A stretch of DNA of 17,040 bases. It comes from Saccoglossus kowalevskii. Its lineage: Eukaryota > Hemichordata > Enteropneusta > Harrimaniidae. The stretch lies in assembly GCF_000003605.2 (NCBI RefSeq), contig NW_003109979.1, forward strand, positions 224,579 to 241,618, in the 5' to 3' direction. Position numbers and translations under genes: made by a program. The notes below the pieces were generated by a model that saw only the letters and a program-made list of their open reading frames with translations, was not told the DNA's origin and searched no databases. Of this stretch, positions 1 to 7,549 are shown one piece after another; position 1 is the stretch's first letter; each line of letters starts with the position of its first letter.

Positions 1-204
1 TAATTCGCTATGAAATGGGTAAAGAGAGAAAAGAAAACAGAGAGAAAAAGCCTTTTTCGAGCTGCAACACAATGTCATTTCCCGAATGTTTGAGTTATTT
101 CTACCCATGTCATTCTCAGCGAACACTCATGCTATGACCATATATGGACATCTGACATGACAGTCATATATTGGACGTGTATATTGCATTTGTATATGTG
201 TATA
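1..204. other. unannotated left edge
   Basis: No open frame with coding character is visible here. The stretch is AT-rich and lies just outside the duplicated GNAT segment. One perfect CCATATATGG (CArG-type palindrome) sits at 138-147 with no gene beside it. Confidence 0.4.
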
Positions 205-238
205 TTTGTTATTCCATAAATTAAACACTTACTGTGTT

Positions 239-544
239 TGCTGTTAGATCAGCGTTTTTATTTTACGATAATCGTATCAATTTACAATATCAAATATTTT
301 TTAAATACTCAAATTATCCATATTGTCATTGAGCTTCTTTTGATTTCGCTGAACTGTCGAAAATACTTATTGTTAAAGTAAAGATGAGCTCAGGCAGAGC
401 ACCAAGTACTATCATACTATCCACAATAACAATAACAATAACAGTGATTATAAATATTATAATACAAATAATGACAAAAGTACAACTGTCTCAGCAGAAC
501 AAATGTCGGTTATATATGACATATATTATTTTCCCGTCACAATT
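239..544. mobile_element. 306-bp segment unique to copy 1 3' flank
   Basis: Copy 2 reads directly from CTGTGTT (ending 10067) into AGTGAT (10068). In copy 1 the same two sequences are separated by 306 bp. The segment is AT-rich, contains an (ATAACA)n run near 424-443 and has no open frame. TTAG occurs at both edges, compatible with a short target duplication, but a deletion in copy 2 through TT microhomology is equally possible. No inverted repeats or tRNA boxes were found, so the class is unknown. Confidence 0.4.
424..443. repeat. (ATAACA)n short microsatellite
   Basis: About three and a half units of a hexamer AATAAC lie inside the segment unique to copy 1. Confidence 0.7.
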
Positions 545-596
545 AGTGATATTGAAGATTTAACAAAAGCATATTCTAAGTAAGGACAATAGTTTT

Positions 597-602
597 TTTA
601 TT
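597..602 (-). terminator. poly(A) signal of GNAT copy 1
   Basis: AATAAA on the minus strand lies about 95 bases after the stop codon of the upstream acetyltransferase. The same hexamer, in the same local sequence, follows the second gene at 10119-10124, so the signal is conserved between the copies. Confidence 0.7.
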
Positions 603-696
603 GGGATTGGTAAATTAATGATGAATGCTGAAATAATTAACAAAGCTCAAAAAGGAATTCATTTGGCGCCGTACAACTTTTTAAAATCTTCAGGCT

Positions 697-1377
697 TCAT
701 AACATTTTCACAAATAATTTCGCTGCTGAACAAGCTGTGATACTAGCAAACGGTTTCTCTCCACTGATTTCAAAATCTCTATAAGGAATTTCACCGATAC
801 ACTCGTATCCTAATCTTGAATATAACTTTTGACTAGTGGGTCCGGAAGCCTGTACCACAATAAATTTGACGGCATTTTCTCTAGCCAATTCAGTACGCAT
901 GCATGCCAACTTCGTGCCAATTCCGAGGCCTCCAAAGTCATTATGTACCCCTATCTTGCTACTCTGTAATACCATGCAATCACGGTTTCTGTTGAAAAAT
1001 GGATATTTGTAGAAAAATTTATCCACCTCTCCCAGATACGGAAATATGGATGGTGAATAATATGGCGCAATTTCCGGTGTTAACATAGGATGATCTCCTT
1101 TATCTTCCTCAATTGTATTGCCATGGCAAAGAATGCCAGTGATCGCACCAACTATCTTTCCAGTGGCGTTATCAATAGCAACCATAGACACACCCTCCAG
1201 TGCACAGTGTGTGCATAGACTGATATTCGATGATAATTCAGCTTCGTATGGCTGGGACACTACTTGGCACATTGGTTCACCATGAAGAAATGCACCCGTC
1301 AGTATGTGTGCAGCTTCAGTGATGTGACATTTCTTCATCACTTCATATCTAATATCAGGACTTATCTTTGAATTCAT
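697..1377 (-). CDS. GNAT-family N-acetyltransferase, arylalkylamine/dopamine NAT-like (copy 1)
   Basis: The 226-residue protein has the GNAT fold and should transfer acetyl from acetyl-CoA to an amine, probably in the cytosol. Visible parts are GEP at 34-36 (compare the DEPL motif of insect aaNAT), SMVAID at 64-69 with GKIVGAITG at 73-81 as central strands, the acetyl-CoA loop GGLGIG at 149-154 (the usual first R/Q is Gly), and SQKLYSRLGYE at 182-192 with a candidate general-acid Tyr186. The start is supported by an in-frame stop four codons upstream, lying at a splice acceptor. There are no introns in the coding region, and no signal peptide or membrane segment. It is about 89% identical to the gene at 10237-10917. 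Differences pile up at 138-178, where Gly169 of the other copies is Ala, so activity may be altered. The GNAT call is firm; the substrate class (dopamine, serotonin, octopamine or polyamine) is inferred from motifs. Confidence 0.9.
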   Translation of the reverse strand: MNSKISPDIRYEVMKKCHITEAAHILTGAFLHGEPMCQVVSQPYEAELSSNISLCTHCALEGVSMVAIDNATGKIVGAITGILCHGNTIEEDKGDHPMLTPEIAPYYSPSIFPYLGEVDKFFYKYPFFNRNRDCMVLQSSKIGVHNDFGGLGIGTKLACMRTELARENAVKFIVVQASGPTSQKLYSRLGYECIGEIPYRDFEISGEKPFASITACSAAKLFVKML

Positions 1378-1389
1378 TTCTGCCAGAAC

Positions 1390-1479
1390 CTAGAATGTAG
1401 CAAAAGAAATTGTCAACGTAAGCTTGGTGTTCAATGAAAATTATAAATCAAGTTTTCTGCTGAAGTTCAGATCCCCTAC
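1390..1479 (-). other. probable 5' leader intron of GNAT copy 1
   Basis: On the minus strand a pyrimidine-rich TTTCTTTTGCTACATTCTAG runs into GTTCTGGCAGAA and then the start codon. The acceptor is conserved in copy 2 (TTTCAG at the same place). A GT at 1479-1478 following AACTC is the best donor, because the equivalent GT is kept in copy 2 at 11859. This gives a 90-bp intron and a very short leader exon. The acceptor is fairly convincing; the donor is tentative. Confidence 0.5.
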
Positions 1480-1499
1480 GAGTTCTGATCTAGGTTTTG

Positions 1500-1692
1500 T
1501 TCACATGTACTTCACTAAACCTCTAGTTATATACTGGGTTGCTGTACAACTAGTATAAGTACGTGTCGTGTCTGATTGTTGGTCAACGGTTTTGAAAATA
1601 ATATTACACTTAACTATAGAACTGCCCACAGCAAACCAGCCTAGTACACCACTGGCAAAGTGCGTACAAGGTGAAGTACCACGTGTAAATTC
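1500..1692 (-). promoter_or_regulatory. conserved promoter block of GNAT copy 1
   Basis: This block aligns with 11880-12085 in front of the second gene. It has a TATA-like ACTTATAC on the minus strand at about 1553-1560, downstream of a shared run (ACAATCAGACACGAC). A perfect E-box CACGTG lies at 1680-1685, within GTACCACGTGTAAATT, and is identical in both copies. Spacing from E-box to TATA-like element is about 125 bp. A start site near 1525 is inferred only from TATA distance. Confidence 0.45.
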
Positions 1693-2580
1693 TTTCCGTT
1701 TGACAATGTACTATTCGGTACTATTCTCGATGTTGGCTTGGTGCCTTCAATAAAATCATTGGTATGTAGAATAGTGCAGAGCATTATTTATGTGTATACT
1801 TGAAATATTGCACGCTTAATTCAATGTTGAAGTACCTTGTGGGCTTATGAAGTTTAATACTCCGCAGTTGTGGGTAGTTGTATTTCGAATCACATTAGGA
1901 GCTTCTAACAGATGACGTAAACATTTGTCTCTTAAAGTGTTTCAATAAGTGATTCTGATGGAAATACTATACAAAGTATGTTATGTACAGATACGCACTC
2001 ATACAATGTAATGCTGCAATCAAAAACACTCGACAAGTGTTTTCACCATAAACACATTTCATTGTTTATGCACCTTATAAACACTCGCTGCTGATAAATA
2101 ACAAATTCGAAATGAAGTCGGATTGGATGGACAACTACTGTAAACCAAGACAGGCTTTATTCATCCGATAAAAATGAATCTAAAAAGTATTTTTTTTATT
2201 TCTGCGGACATACCCGTTTCTCTGTGAAATTCCCTGACCAGCTGAGTGTACCTCCCCGAGGGGATTTGTATGTTTGTGAAACCAATCGAACATGCACCAA
2301 GGAGAATCCGTGCATAGGATGTCCAAATTGGACCCAGTCCTTGATAGCAACTCATACTATCGCTGATCCTCTCTGGAAACATTATGAATCTTAGAAATTT
2401 AGTAAGAATCGGGGTTCTAACACTATTGATACTTTGTGGGAGAAAAGAGTCGCGATAATTACAAGAGAAGTCCGTGTTTGTAGTTTAACTCAGTCTTGGT
2501 AGATGTCGCGTTAGGCGACACTAAGTCAGAATTTAATCGATAGAGCGTGAGGGTAACAGTCAGTCTGTACCAAAACCAAA
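1693..2580. other. no gene recognised
   Basis: Mostly AT-rich sequence. A minus-strand open stretch of 73 codons at 2161-2382 has a balanced composition and contains ACGG followed by GTATGT near 2213, which resembles a splice donor. I recognise no family and there is no partner exon, so it is not called as a gene. Confidence 0.3.
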
Positions 2581-2690
2581 TCGTCACAAATCACTTCGTC
2601 CTAGGTCACTTCGGCCCAGAAAGATACTTCATACTACACAGTTACTTTGTACCACATGTTTTACTTTGTCCCAAGTCACCTGTACAATAT
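2580..2690. repeat. degenerate TCACTTTGTCC-type minisatellite
   Basis: Several drifted versions of a unit like TCACTTCGTCC, TCACTTCGGCCC, TTACTTTGTACC, TTACTTTGTCCC follow each other at roughly 12-20 base spacing. Units are too diverged to count exactly. Confidence 0.4.
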
Positions 2691-3244
2691 AAAGGTATAT
2701 TTTAAATTGAATAACATTTTATACATAAATATACAGGTCAAATTTATTCACAATAGCATAGGGTACTGTGTGTCATCACAAAAAGCTTTTGGCAGTTTAT
2801 TTAAAAAAAAATGCAGTATCATGTCATCTAACACAAACGAAATTTGCGAAATTCGGTGAATGCATGACACTGTCTCAAAATGCCTAGACATAGTTGATGT
2901 GTAGTGGCGGATTTTTGATAAGATAAAGCATCTCACTATCACAAAATATTACTACATGACCCCACTAAGCGAGTCATTATGTTCTATTAGCAAAGTGTGA
3001 ATAAGAAATTATTAGTTACATCTGACACATGATCAACATAAGAAGGATACACTCTACAATGTTCATAATCATGGCGTATAATTTCTCTGCAAACGCTGAA
3101 TTCCGTTACCTTGAAAGCTGTTTTCAGCCAATTGCATTGTTGTTAGAGCACCACCCTCAATCGTCAATATATATGACCAAACAATTATTTAATCTCATTT
3201 TAGTGGTGAGTTGAACTGTCTGGTTCCATCCTGGAAAGTGTCTA
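2691..3244. other. no gene recognised
   Basis: AT-rich sequence with short open stretches on both strands that overlap each other and show no family motif. Nothing else is visible. Confidence 0.3.
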
Positions 3245-3365
3245 TTATATCACTTCACATTCACAAAACATTACATCACCTCACGGTTGCAGAACATCCG
3301 TATCGGACAACACCATATCACATACCTATCGCATCACAACACACCATATCACATTAAAATCACAT
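3245..3365. repeat. degenerate CATATCACAT-type simple repeat
   Basis: CACCATATCACAT, TCGCATCACA and similar words recur over about 120 bases with strong strand asymmetry (A and C rich). It looks like a decayed short tandem repeat with no coding content. Confidence 0.45.
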
Positions 3366-3456
3366 CCCGATTTTCTTAATGTCTGATTTGTGTATTTTTT
3401 ACAAACCATAAAATTACGAATTTATTTTATATAACTTAATTTATTAACGATTTTCC

Positions 3457-3769
3457 TCAAAACGTTTCTATAAATAGTTTCGCTGCGGCGCAAACTGTGA
3501 ATTTAGCGAATGGTTTCTTTTTTGTTTCCTAGTCATATACAATTTCACCAATACACTCACTCAATACACCTAATCTTGAATACAACTTTTGACTTAATGG
3601 CCCCGTACATGCTACCACAATAAACTTCACGCCCTTTCCTCTGGCCAATTCAATAGCAACCATCCTCTGCACAATGAGTGCATAAACCGATGTTTGATGA
3701 TCATTCATCTTTATAGGGCTGGGCAATGGTTTGTGACAGATAATCACCATGAAGAAATGCACGCACCAG
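3457..3769 (-). pseudogene. GNAT N-acetyltransferase pseudogene (third copy)
   Basis: Two homologous pieces of the acetyltransferases are fused. The first, from about 3769, matches residues 26-67 of the intact genes (AFLHGDYLSQTIAQPYKDE, then SSNIGLCTHCAEDG). It carries a TGA at 3701-3703 where Leu is expected. At about 3664 the reading jumps frame and continues from residue 163 onward (ELARGKGVKFIVV, SQKLYSRLG), so roughly 95 residues, including the acetyl-CoA loop, are missing. A 6-base insertion adds two residues after SRLG. A TAG at 3529-3531 stops the frame before the C-terminal piece KPFAKFTVCAAAKLFIETF, which ends at 3457. The first 25 residues are absent. It cannot encode a working enzyme. 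It retains Gly and Thr at positions where copy 1 has Ala169 and Ser178, so copy 1 is the derived one there. Confidence 0.88.
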
Positions 3770-3946
3770 CTGACTACGAATTGAGACTGTCTGGTAGAAA
3801 ACCTCCCCAGTGACTTACATAGATCTGGGGTGACGTGGTAAAGAACAAGATACGTTTCCGACTGAGCTAAAATGAGCAGCGATGTATTAATAATAACGCC
3901 AATTCAGCATTTAAAGTTTCAAAATTGGCCAAGCAATTTTACAGTT

Positions 3947-3954
3947 TGACGTCA
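3947..3954. promoter_or_regulatory. perfect CRE palindrome TGACGTCA
   Basis: A full-length CREB/ATF-type site lies just beside the duplicated block at 3970-4110, upstream of the pseudogene in its own orientation. Half-site-like GCGTCAT and ACGTCAT follow in the two block copies. Function is inferred from the motif only. Confidence 0.3.
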
Positions 3955-3969
3955 TGCCTTTTTGATCTC

Positions 3970-4110
3970 GATGACATCGGCAAAGTTAGCGTCATATGTC
4001 GTCAACTACAGTTCGTAATGTCTGTAGTTCACTCTGTACTCACCTATCGTGTGTGCTGCACTCCCAGTATTTATCTCTACGGACTGTTAAATGCAGACTA
4101 ATTCGTGATG
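3970..4110 (-). repeat. promoter-like duplicated block, copy A
   Basis: The block matches 5038-5450 in the same orientation: GGCAAAGTTAGCGTCATATG against GGCAAAGTTTACGTCATATC, then CCTATCGTGTGTGCTG against CCTATAGTGTGTGCTG, then CTAATTCGTGAT against CCAATTCGTGAC. On the minus strand it contains GATAAATAC (TATA-like), followed by ATAG and GTGAGT at 4043-4038, a consensus splice donor. It could be the leader exon of the neighbouring GNAT pseudogene, but no matching acceptor has been shown. Confidence 0.5.
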
Positions 4111-4133
4111 AGAAATTCTTCAATAACAATTGA

Positions 4134-4181
4134 TATGTATTTATGTCAGCGTATGTCTATGTATTTATGTCAGCGTATATC
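4134..4181. repeat. 24-bp tandem duplication
   Basis: Two adjacent 24-base units beginning TATGTATTTATGTCAGCG differ at a single base (GTATGTC against GTATATC). A recent slippage or unequal-exchange event is likely. Confidence 0.85.
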
Positions 4182-5037
4182 TATGTTCGTTTTTCTATGG
4201 ATTGTTTTCTGCTCATGGTCACTATGTGCATTCACAGTGACACAAAATCGGGACAATAAACATTGACGCTACCTTTGAAATTTACATACCTGTACCTGTA
4301 CAACGACAAGGACATCAATAAATATAAACCTAGCACTAGTGTACAGACATTCGTCTCTATGATAGCCAAACACACCAAAATAAATCGCTGGAATGGCAAT
4401 GTTTTTGGTATTCCTGTATTTTACAAACGTATGAATAACGACTGTTCTTTTGTAAACTGTGTTACATCACCGTGCCTGCCACACACCAGGTTGCTGTAAT
4501 TTCAGCTTCCTGCACACACATACTCGAATTGGGAGTTGGCTGTAAGTGGAAATCACCATTTGAATAATTGGATCTCCCGCACACAAACTCTGAACATTAC
4601 AGTAGCAAATATTAAATAGAGTATTTCTTTAAAAACAACTAGAGGTATTTCTGGACTGTACTCTATGTGGCGACTTTTTAAATTTGCGAAAAACGATTTC
4701 CGTGAAGATCAGATGACGCACCCTGTTTCAGCAGTTCAAGGTCATGCGACATTAATTGACAGCAGTTATTAAAGTCCAGCAGTGCGTTTTTTAACCGGTT
4801 CGTGTTTTTTTTATTCGTAAAAGCTCTTAAACTTTTTATTGTCATAACTACAACAGATAATCACTACTGTGGTATTCGTAGTCACGTACATCCACTTTGG
4901 TACGACATAATCAACCTGTAAGTTGAAGAAAACAGGGCTTTACAAGAGCTTGGCATGAGCTGTTTACTACAGCAAGACTTGCGTATTTATAGTATAGCTG
5001 GACATTTAAATTAACATAGCGTCCTTTAAGTTTGATC
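4182..5037. other. no gene recognised
   Basis: A plus-strand open stretch at 4263-4499 starts only with TTG, has no family motif and no splice context. The rest is AT-rich and featureless. Confidence 0.3.
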
Positions 5038-5450
5038 GGTGATGATCTGGCAAAGTTTACGTCATATCCCGTCGTCTAGACATCGGTATTAAACTCTTTC
5101 TGAAAGTTGGGTTGACCACTAATCAACTTTAACCACAGTATCTTCATTTTCACGGGTTTACACGATGATAATATTTTATTTTATATTTTCTGCAAACAAC
5201 AAACAATACATTAACTGCACCATTCTATTGTCTCCTGCAGATTGCACCAACAAATAAATATAATGCTGTTTGTGTTTTATAATGAGTCACTGTATATCGA
5301 ATAAAGCTGGCGAAAAACTAAATCAATTGTCAACCAACTAACTAATACTTCATAATGTTCCTATTTTACTCTGTACACACGTAAACCCCCTGCCTATAGT
5401 GTGTGCTGAGCTTCGGTATTATTTTGAAATTCAGTCCAATTCGTGACGAT
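5038..5450 (-). repeat. promoter-like duplicated block, copy B, interrupted
   Basis: This is the second copy of the block at 3970-4110. Its two halves are separated by about 270 bp (5077-5347) absent from copy A. The consensus donor of copy A (ATAG GTGAGT) is ATAG GCAGGG here, so a spliced leader would probably not be made. No GNAT coding remnant was seen downstream of it. Confidence 0.5.
5105..5339. mobile_element. MITE-like insert with short inverted repeats
   Basis: AGTTGGGTTGAC at 5105-5116 is inverted as GTCAACCAACT at 5329-5339, with a one-base bulge. The pair brackets 235 AT-rich bases without an open frame and falls inside the segment that interrupts block B. This fits a small non-autonomous DNA transposon, although the flanks show no clear target duplication. 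Confidence 0.4.
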
Positions 5451-5917
5451 ATACGATACGCAACTCAACGAGGACGATACAGACTGCTGGTGAACCTGCT
5501 ATGTCAACGCACATGCTAAGTAACCCCGATGAACTGTAGATTGGGGGTTGATTTGGTTTATAAGGGCGTTGTGGTTTGTGAACTCGGTTCAGTAATACTG
5601 CCCTCATATACAAATAGTTTATCAGCCAATTTCAGATTTTCGACGATGATAGGGTAAACATGAAGTCAGAGGTCAAGTTTTGAATTTAGGAGATCGAATA
5701 TTAATGAAGTTCGAAAAATATCTTGAAGTGGTCAATGACTACTCAACTTTTTAGACACAGTGTTTAATAACGTCAGATTATTTAATTCATTGCTAATAAA
5801 CCTGTTTTGGGCATTCCAAGTGGATATAACATGCCCAACAATGGCGATCCTAATCTGCATACATACATGTATATTTCACTGTTATAAGATTGAAAACCTG
5901 AACTTGTTTGGTATATT

Positions 5918-5967
5918 TGATCCGTGGTACATCGTGGCCATTCTAGGATGTAAACTCGTTCTTGCAA

Positions 5968-5970
<3 letters not shown>
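5918..5970 (+). mobile_element. retroposon-like 3' tail, plus-strand copy
   Basis: TGATCCGTGGTACATCGTGG is the start of a 25-base word that occurs again, inverted, at 7540-7516 with no mismatch. Similarity continues for about 30 more bases (ATGTAA, CTC, TTCTT, CAATTA) and ends in TTAAATA in both. This copy runs straight into a (TAAA)n array. A conserved 3' segment ending in an A-rich simple repeat is typical of SINE or LINE tails. The upstream body was not recognised. Confidence 0.55.
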
Positions 5971-6023
<53 letters not shown>

Positions 6024-6026
6024 ATA
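5969..6026. repeat. (TAAA)n microsatellite
   Basis: About 14 perfect tetranucleotide units, 58 bases, seeded directly from the retroposon-like tail before it. Its perfection suggests ongoing length variation. Confidence 0.98.
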
Positions 6027-6394
6027 CAACATTAGTATATTAGGCCCATTTTATATAATATTTCAATCGTGTGCATGCGACGCAAAACTTAATATATTGC
6101 CAAATATGTTGATTTTAATAATTTCCATGGGATAGCAAATTTTTTGCAAATTTTTAATTCATTATCAGTATCAGTGTGTTAAATTTCCGCGAATTAACAT
6201 TATGGCATTTTACGTCTGACAAATAAAGGCCAAATAAATACGTGGAATCATTAATTACTAAGGACCTGGCTTTGAATTGGAAATTACTCCAAATAAATAC
6301 ATGTTCAATTCGGGAACAGGATAATAGTATATTTGGTTATTGATGAAATAGTAGGGCGCCACCAGGTTCTGGCTTAGCAAGTGCGTCGTGTTTC

Positions 6395-6790
6395 TCTCAT
6401 AAACCATTTTCCCGGAAGTCGAAGATACGGCGTTTCGCATGCGCGCGTATGCCGTTTTGGGGTGTAACGTAAACTTGCACGCGTGATATTGTGTTTCTGG
6501 GTGTACCAATCGACGTTACAAAAATAAAATTCTTTTCTATCGACTATCAGCAAACTGACATGTTTGTATTTTCCGCCATGACAAGGCAGGAGTATTTTTG
6601 CACCCCAGTTTTGCTACTTCCGGTAAAGTGGTCTATGAAGTTGACGTTGATTGTGCACAAAGGAAGTCGCTCATCCCGCCATTGGCTAGCGGTACATCGT
6701 GTATGTGGTGTTTGCAAAGGCCGTGGAGATGACCCGTCGTACATTGTGACCAATAATAAAAAGATTGGTTTTCCAACTGTGTGAGTGTCT
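6395..6790 (+). promoter_or_regulatory. CpG-richer promoter-like cluster with possible first exon
   Basis: Motifs of housekeeping-type animal promoters cluster here: CCGGAAGT (ETS) at 6412-6419, CGCATGCGCGCG (one mismatch from NRF1) at 6436-6447, ACTTCCGGT (ETS, reverse) at 6616-6624, and ATTGGCT (reverse CCAAT) at 6681-6687. No TATA box stands out. A plus-strand open frame ends at GTGAGT (6781), a good splice donor, and could start at the ATG at 6580 (MTRQEYFC). Its product contains CGVCKGRG but matches no family I know. The motif cluster is seen directly; transcription from it is inferred. Confidence 0.4.
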
Positions 6791-6838
6791 TTTATTATTG
6801 TGCTAAATGTGCAACACCAAAGTTCCGCTATTTATTTT

Positions 6839-7132
6839 TCAAGGTTGTTCGACCATAGTCGTCTGCACCAGTATCGCGAGTTCTAAGTTTGGTTTACTAT
6901 GTTGGTCACTCGACACCATATTCAACGCCTCCCTCTCGGTACCGACGCCCAACTCGGCGTCCTGAGGAGGAAATCTACTCACTACGCCACGCCCCCTCGA
7001 TACCTCCCCCCCGGAAACATGCTTTCCACTGAATACGAAACTGATATCTCTATAAGTTCGGCCATTTAAAATCATATTCTGGACAAGATTTTTATCAATT
7101 AATGGTCGGCTTCTATTGCTGCTCCAAATCAT
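6839..7132 (-). CDS. candidate small ORF, possible HTH remnant, function unknown
   Basis: The 97-residue frame is bounded by stops and lies in a GC-richer patch. AATAAA (minus strand) occurs only a few bases beyond its stop. Residues 25-35 read LNGRTYRDISF, which resembles the first two helices of homeodomain-like HTH domains of transposases and invertebrate unknown proteins. The following stretch (SGGEVSRGRGVVSRF) could be a drifted recognition helix. An in-frame TGA lies directly before the ATG, and there is no evident acceptor. It may be a real terminal exon, a transposase remnant or chance. I do not recognise a family. Confidence 0.25.
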   Translation of the reverse strand: MIWSSNRSRPLIDKNLVQNMILNGRTYRDISFVFSGKHVSGGEVSRGRGVVSRFPPQDAELGVGTEREALNMVSSDQHSKPNLELAILVQTTMVEQP

Positions 7133-7275
7133 TCAGAAAATAGCAGCGCAAAAACCGCACAAATTAATCTAACCGCCACTTTACAGCAGTTTTCACACCG
7201 ACACCAGTTAATGGCTGAAGCAATTGCACATTTACCAGGCACGCCCCAAAACAGATGACGAGATTTGACAGGATC

Positions 7276-7291
7276 GGCCAATGCGCATGCG
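7276..7291. promoter_or_regulatory. adjoining CCAAT box and NRF1-like site
   Basis: GGCCAATGCGCATGCG combines a CCAAT box (7278-7282) with TGCGCATGCG (7282-7291), nine or ten bases of the NRF1 palindrome. It sits upstream, in minus-strand sense, of the open frame at 6839-7132. Both motifs are seen; binding is inferred. Confidence 0.35.
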
Positions 7292-7478
7292 TTTAAAACA
7301 GCTGTTACTAATTTCCTCATATAACTTATTTTGCACTCGTACAATGCAAAATACATATTTGATTAGGTTGGTTGACCATCAAGTACCATCCTATGGCACC
7401 CAATTCATATATCACCAATACCATAGTACAGAGTTATGTTAACAGCGAGTCAACAATAAGATTAATATACTAAATTTG

Positions 7479-7540
7479 TATTTAATTAATTGTAAGAATG
7501 AGATTACATTGTAAAAATGGCCACGATGTACCACGGATCA
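7479..7540 (-). mobile_element. retroposon-like 3' tail, minus-strand copy
   Basis: Inverted partner of the tail at 5918-5970: 25 of 25 bases identical, then about 85% over the next stretch, ending in AATTAATTAAATACAAA. The tail array has decayed compared with the (TAAA)n of the other copy, so this insertion looks older. Sequence beyond 7540 (for example AGGGAGATAACT near 7599) may belong to the body but does not align with the plus-strand copy. Confidence 0.5.
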
Positions 7541-7549
7541 TATTTATTG

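Larger units (their letters stand above)
205..1692 (-). repeat. segmental duplication, copy 1
   Basis: This segment carries the first GNAT gene and matches 10035-12085 in the same orientation, including coding region, 3' flank, leader intron and promoter. Similarity starts near ATTCCATA at 211 and ends after a shared GTACCACGTGTAAATT near 1691. Relative to the other copy it holds an extra 306 bp at 239-544. It lacks an 837-bp insert in the leader intron and an 18-bp stretch in the 3' UTR of the other copy. Because intron and promoter are included, the duplication was at DNA level rather than by retroposition. Confidence 0.85.

Noticed and set aside
138-147. Perfect CArG box CCATATATGG
   Set aside because: A 10-base AT-rich word alone at the window edge, with no gene or promoter beside it; likely chance.
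2161-2382. Possible exon ending at a GTATGT donor
   Set aside because: Composition is suggestive, but there is no family match, no convincing acceptor and no partner exon.
4263-4499. 78-codon plus-strand frame
   Set aside because: TTG start only, no motif, no splice context, composition as expected for the local DNA.
7361-7385. GGTTGGTTGACCA, similar to the ends of the insert at 5105-5339
   Set aside because: Only about 12 bases, no partner end; not enough to call a related element.
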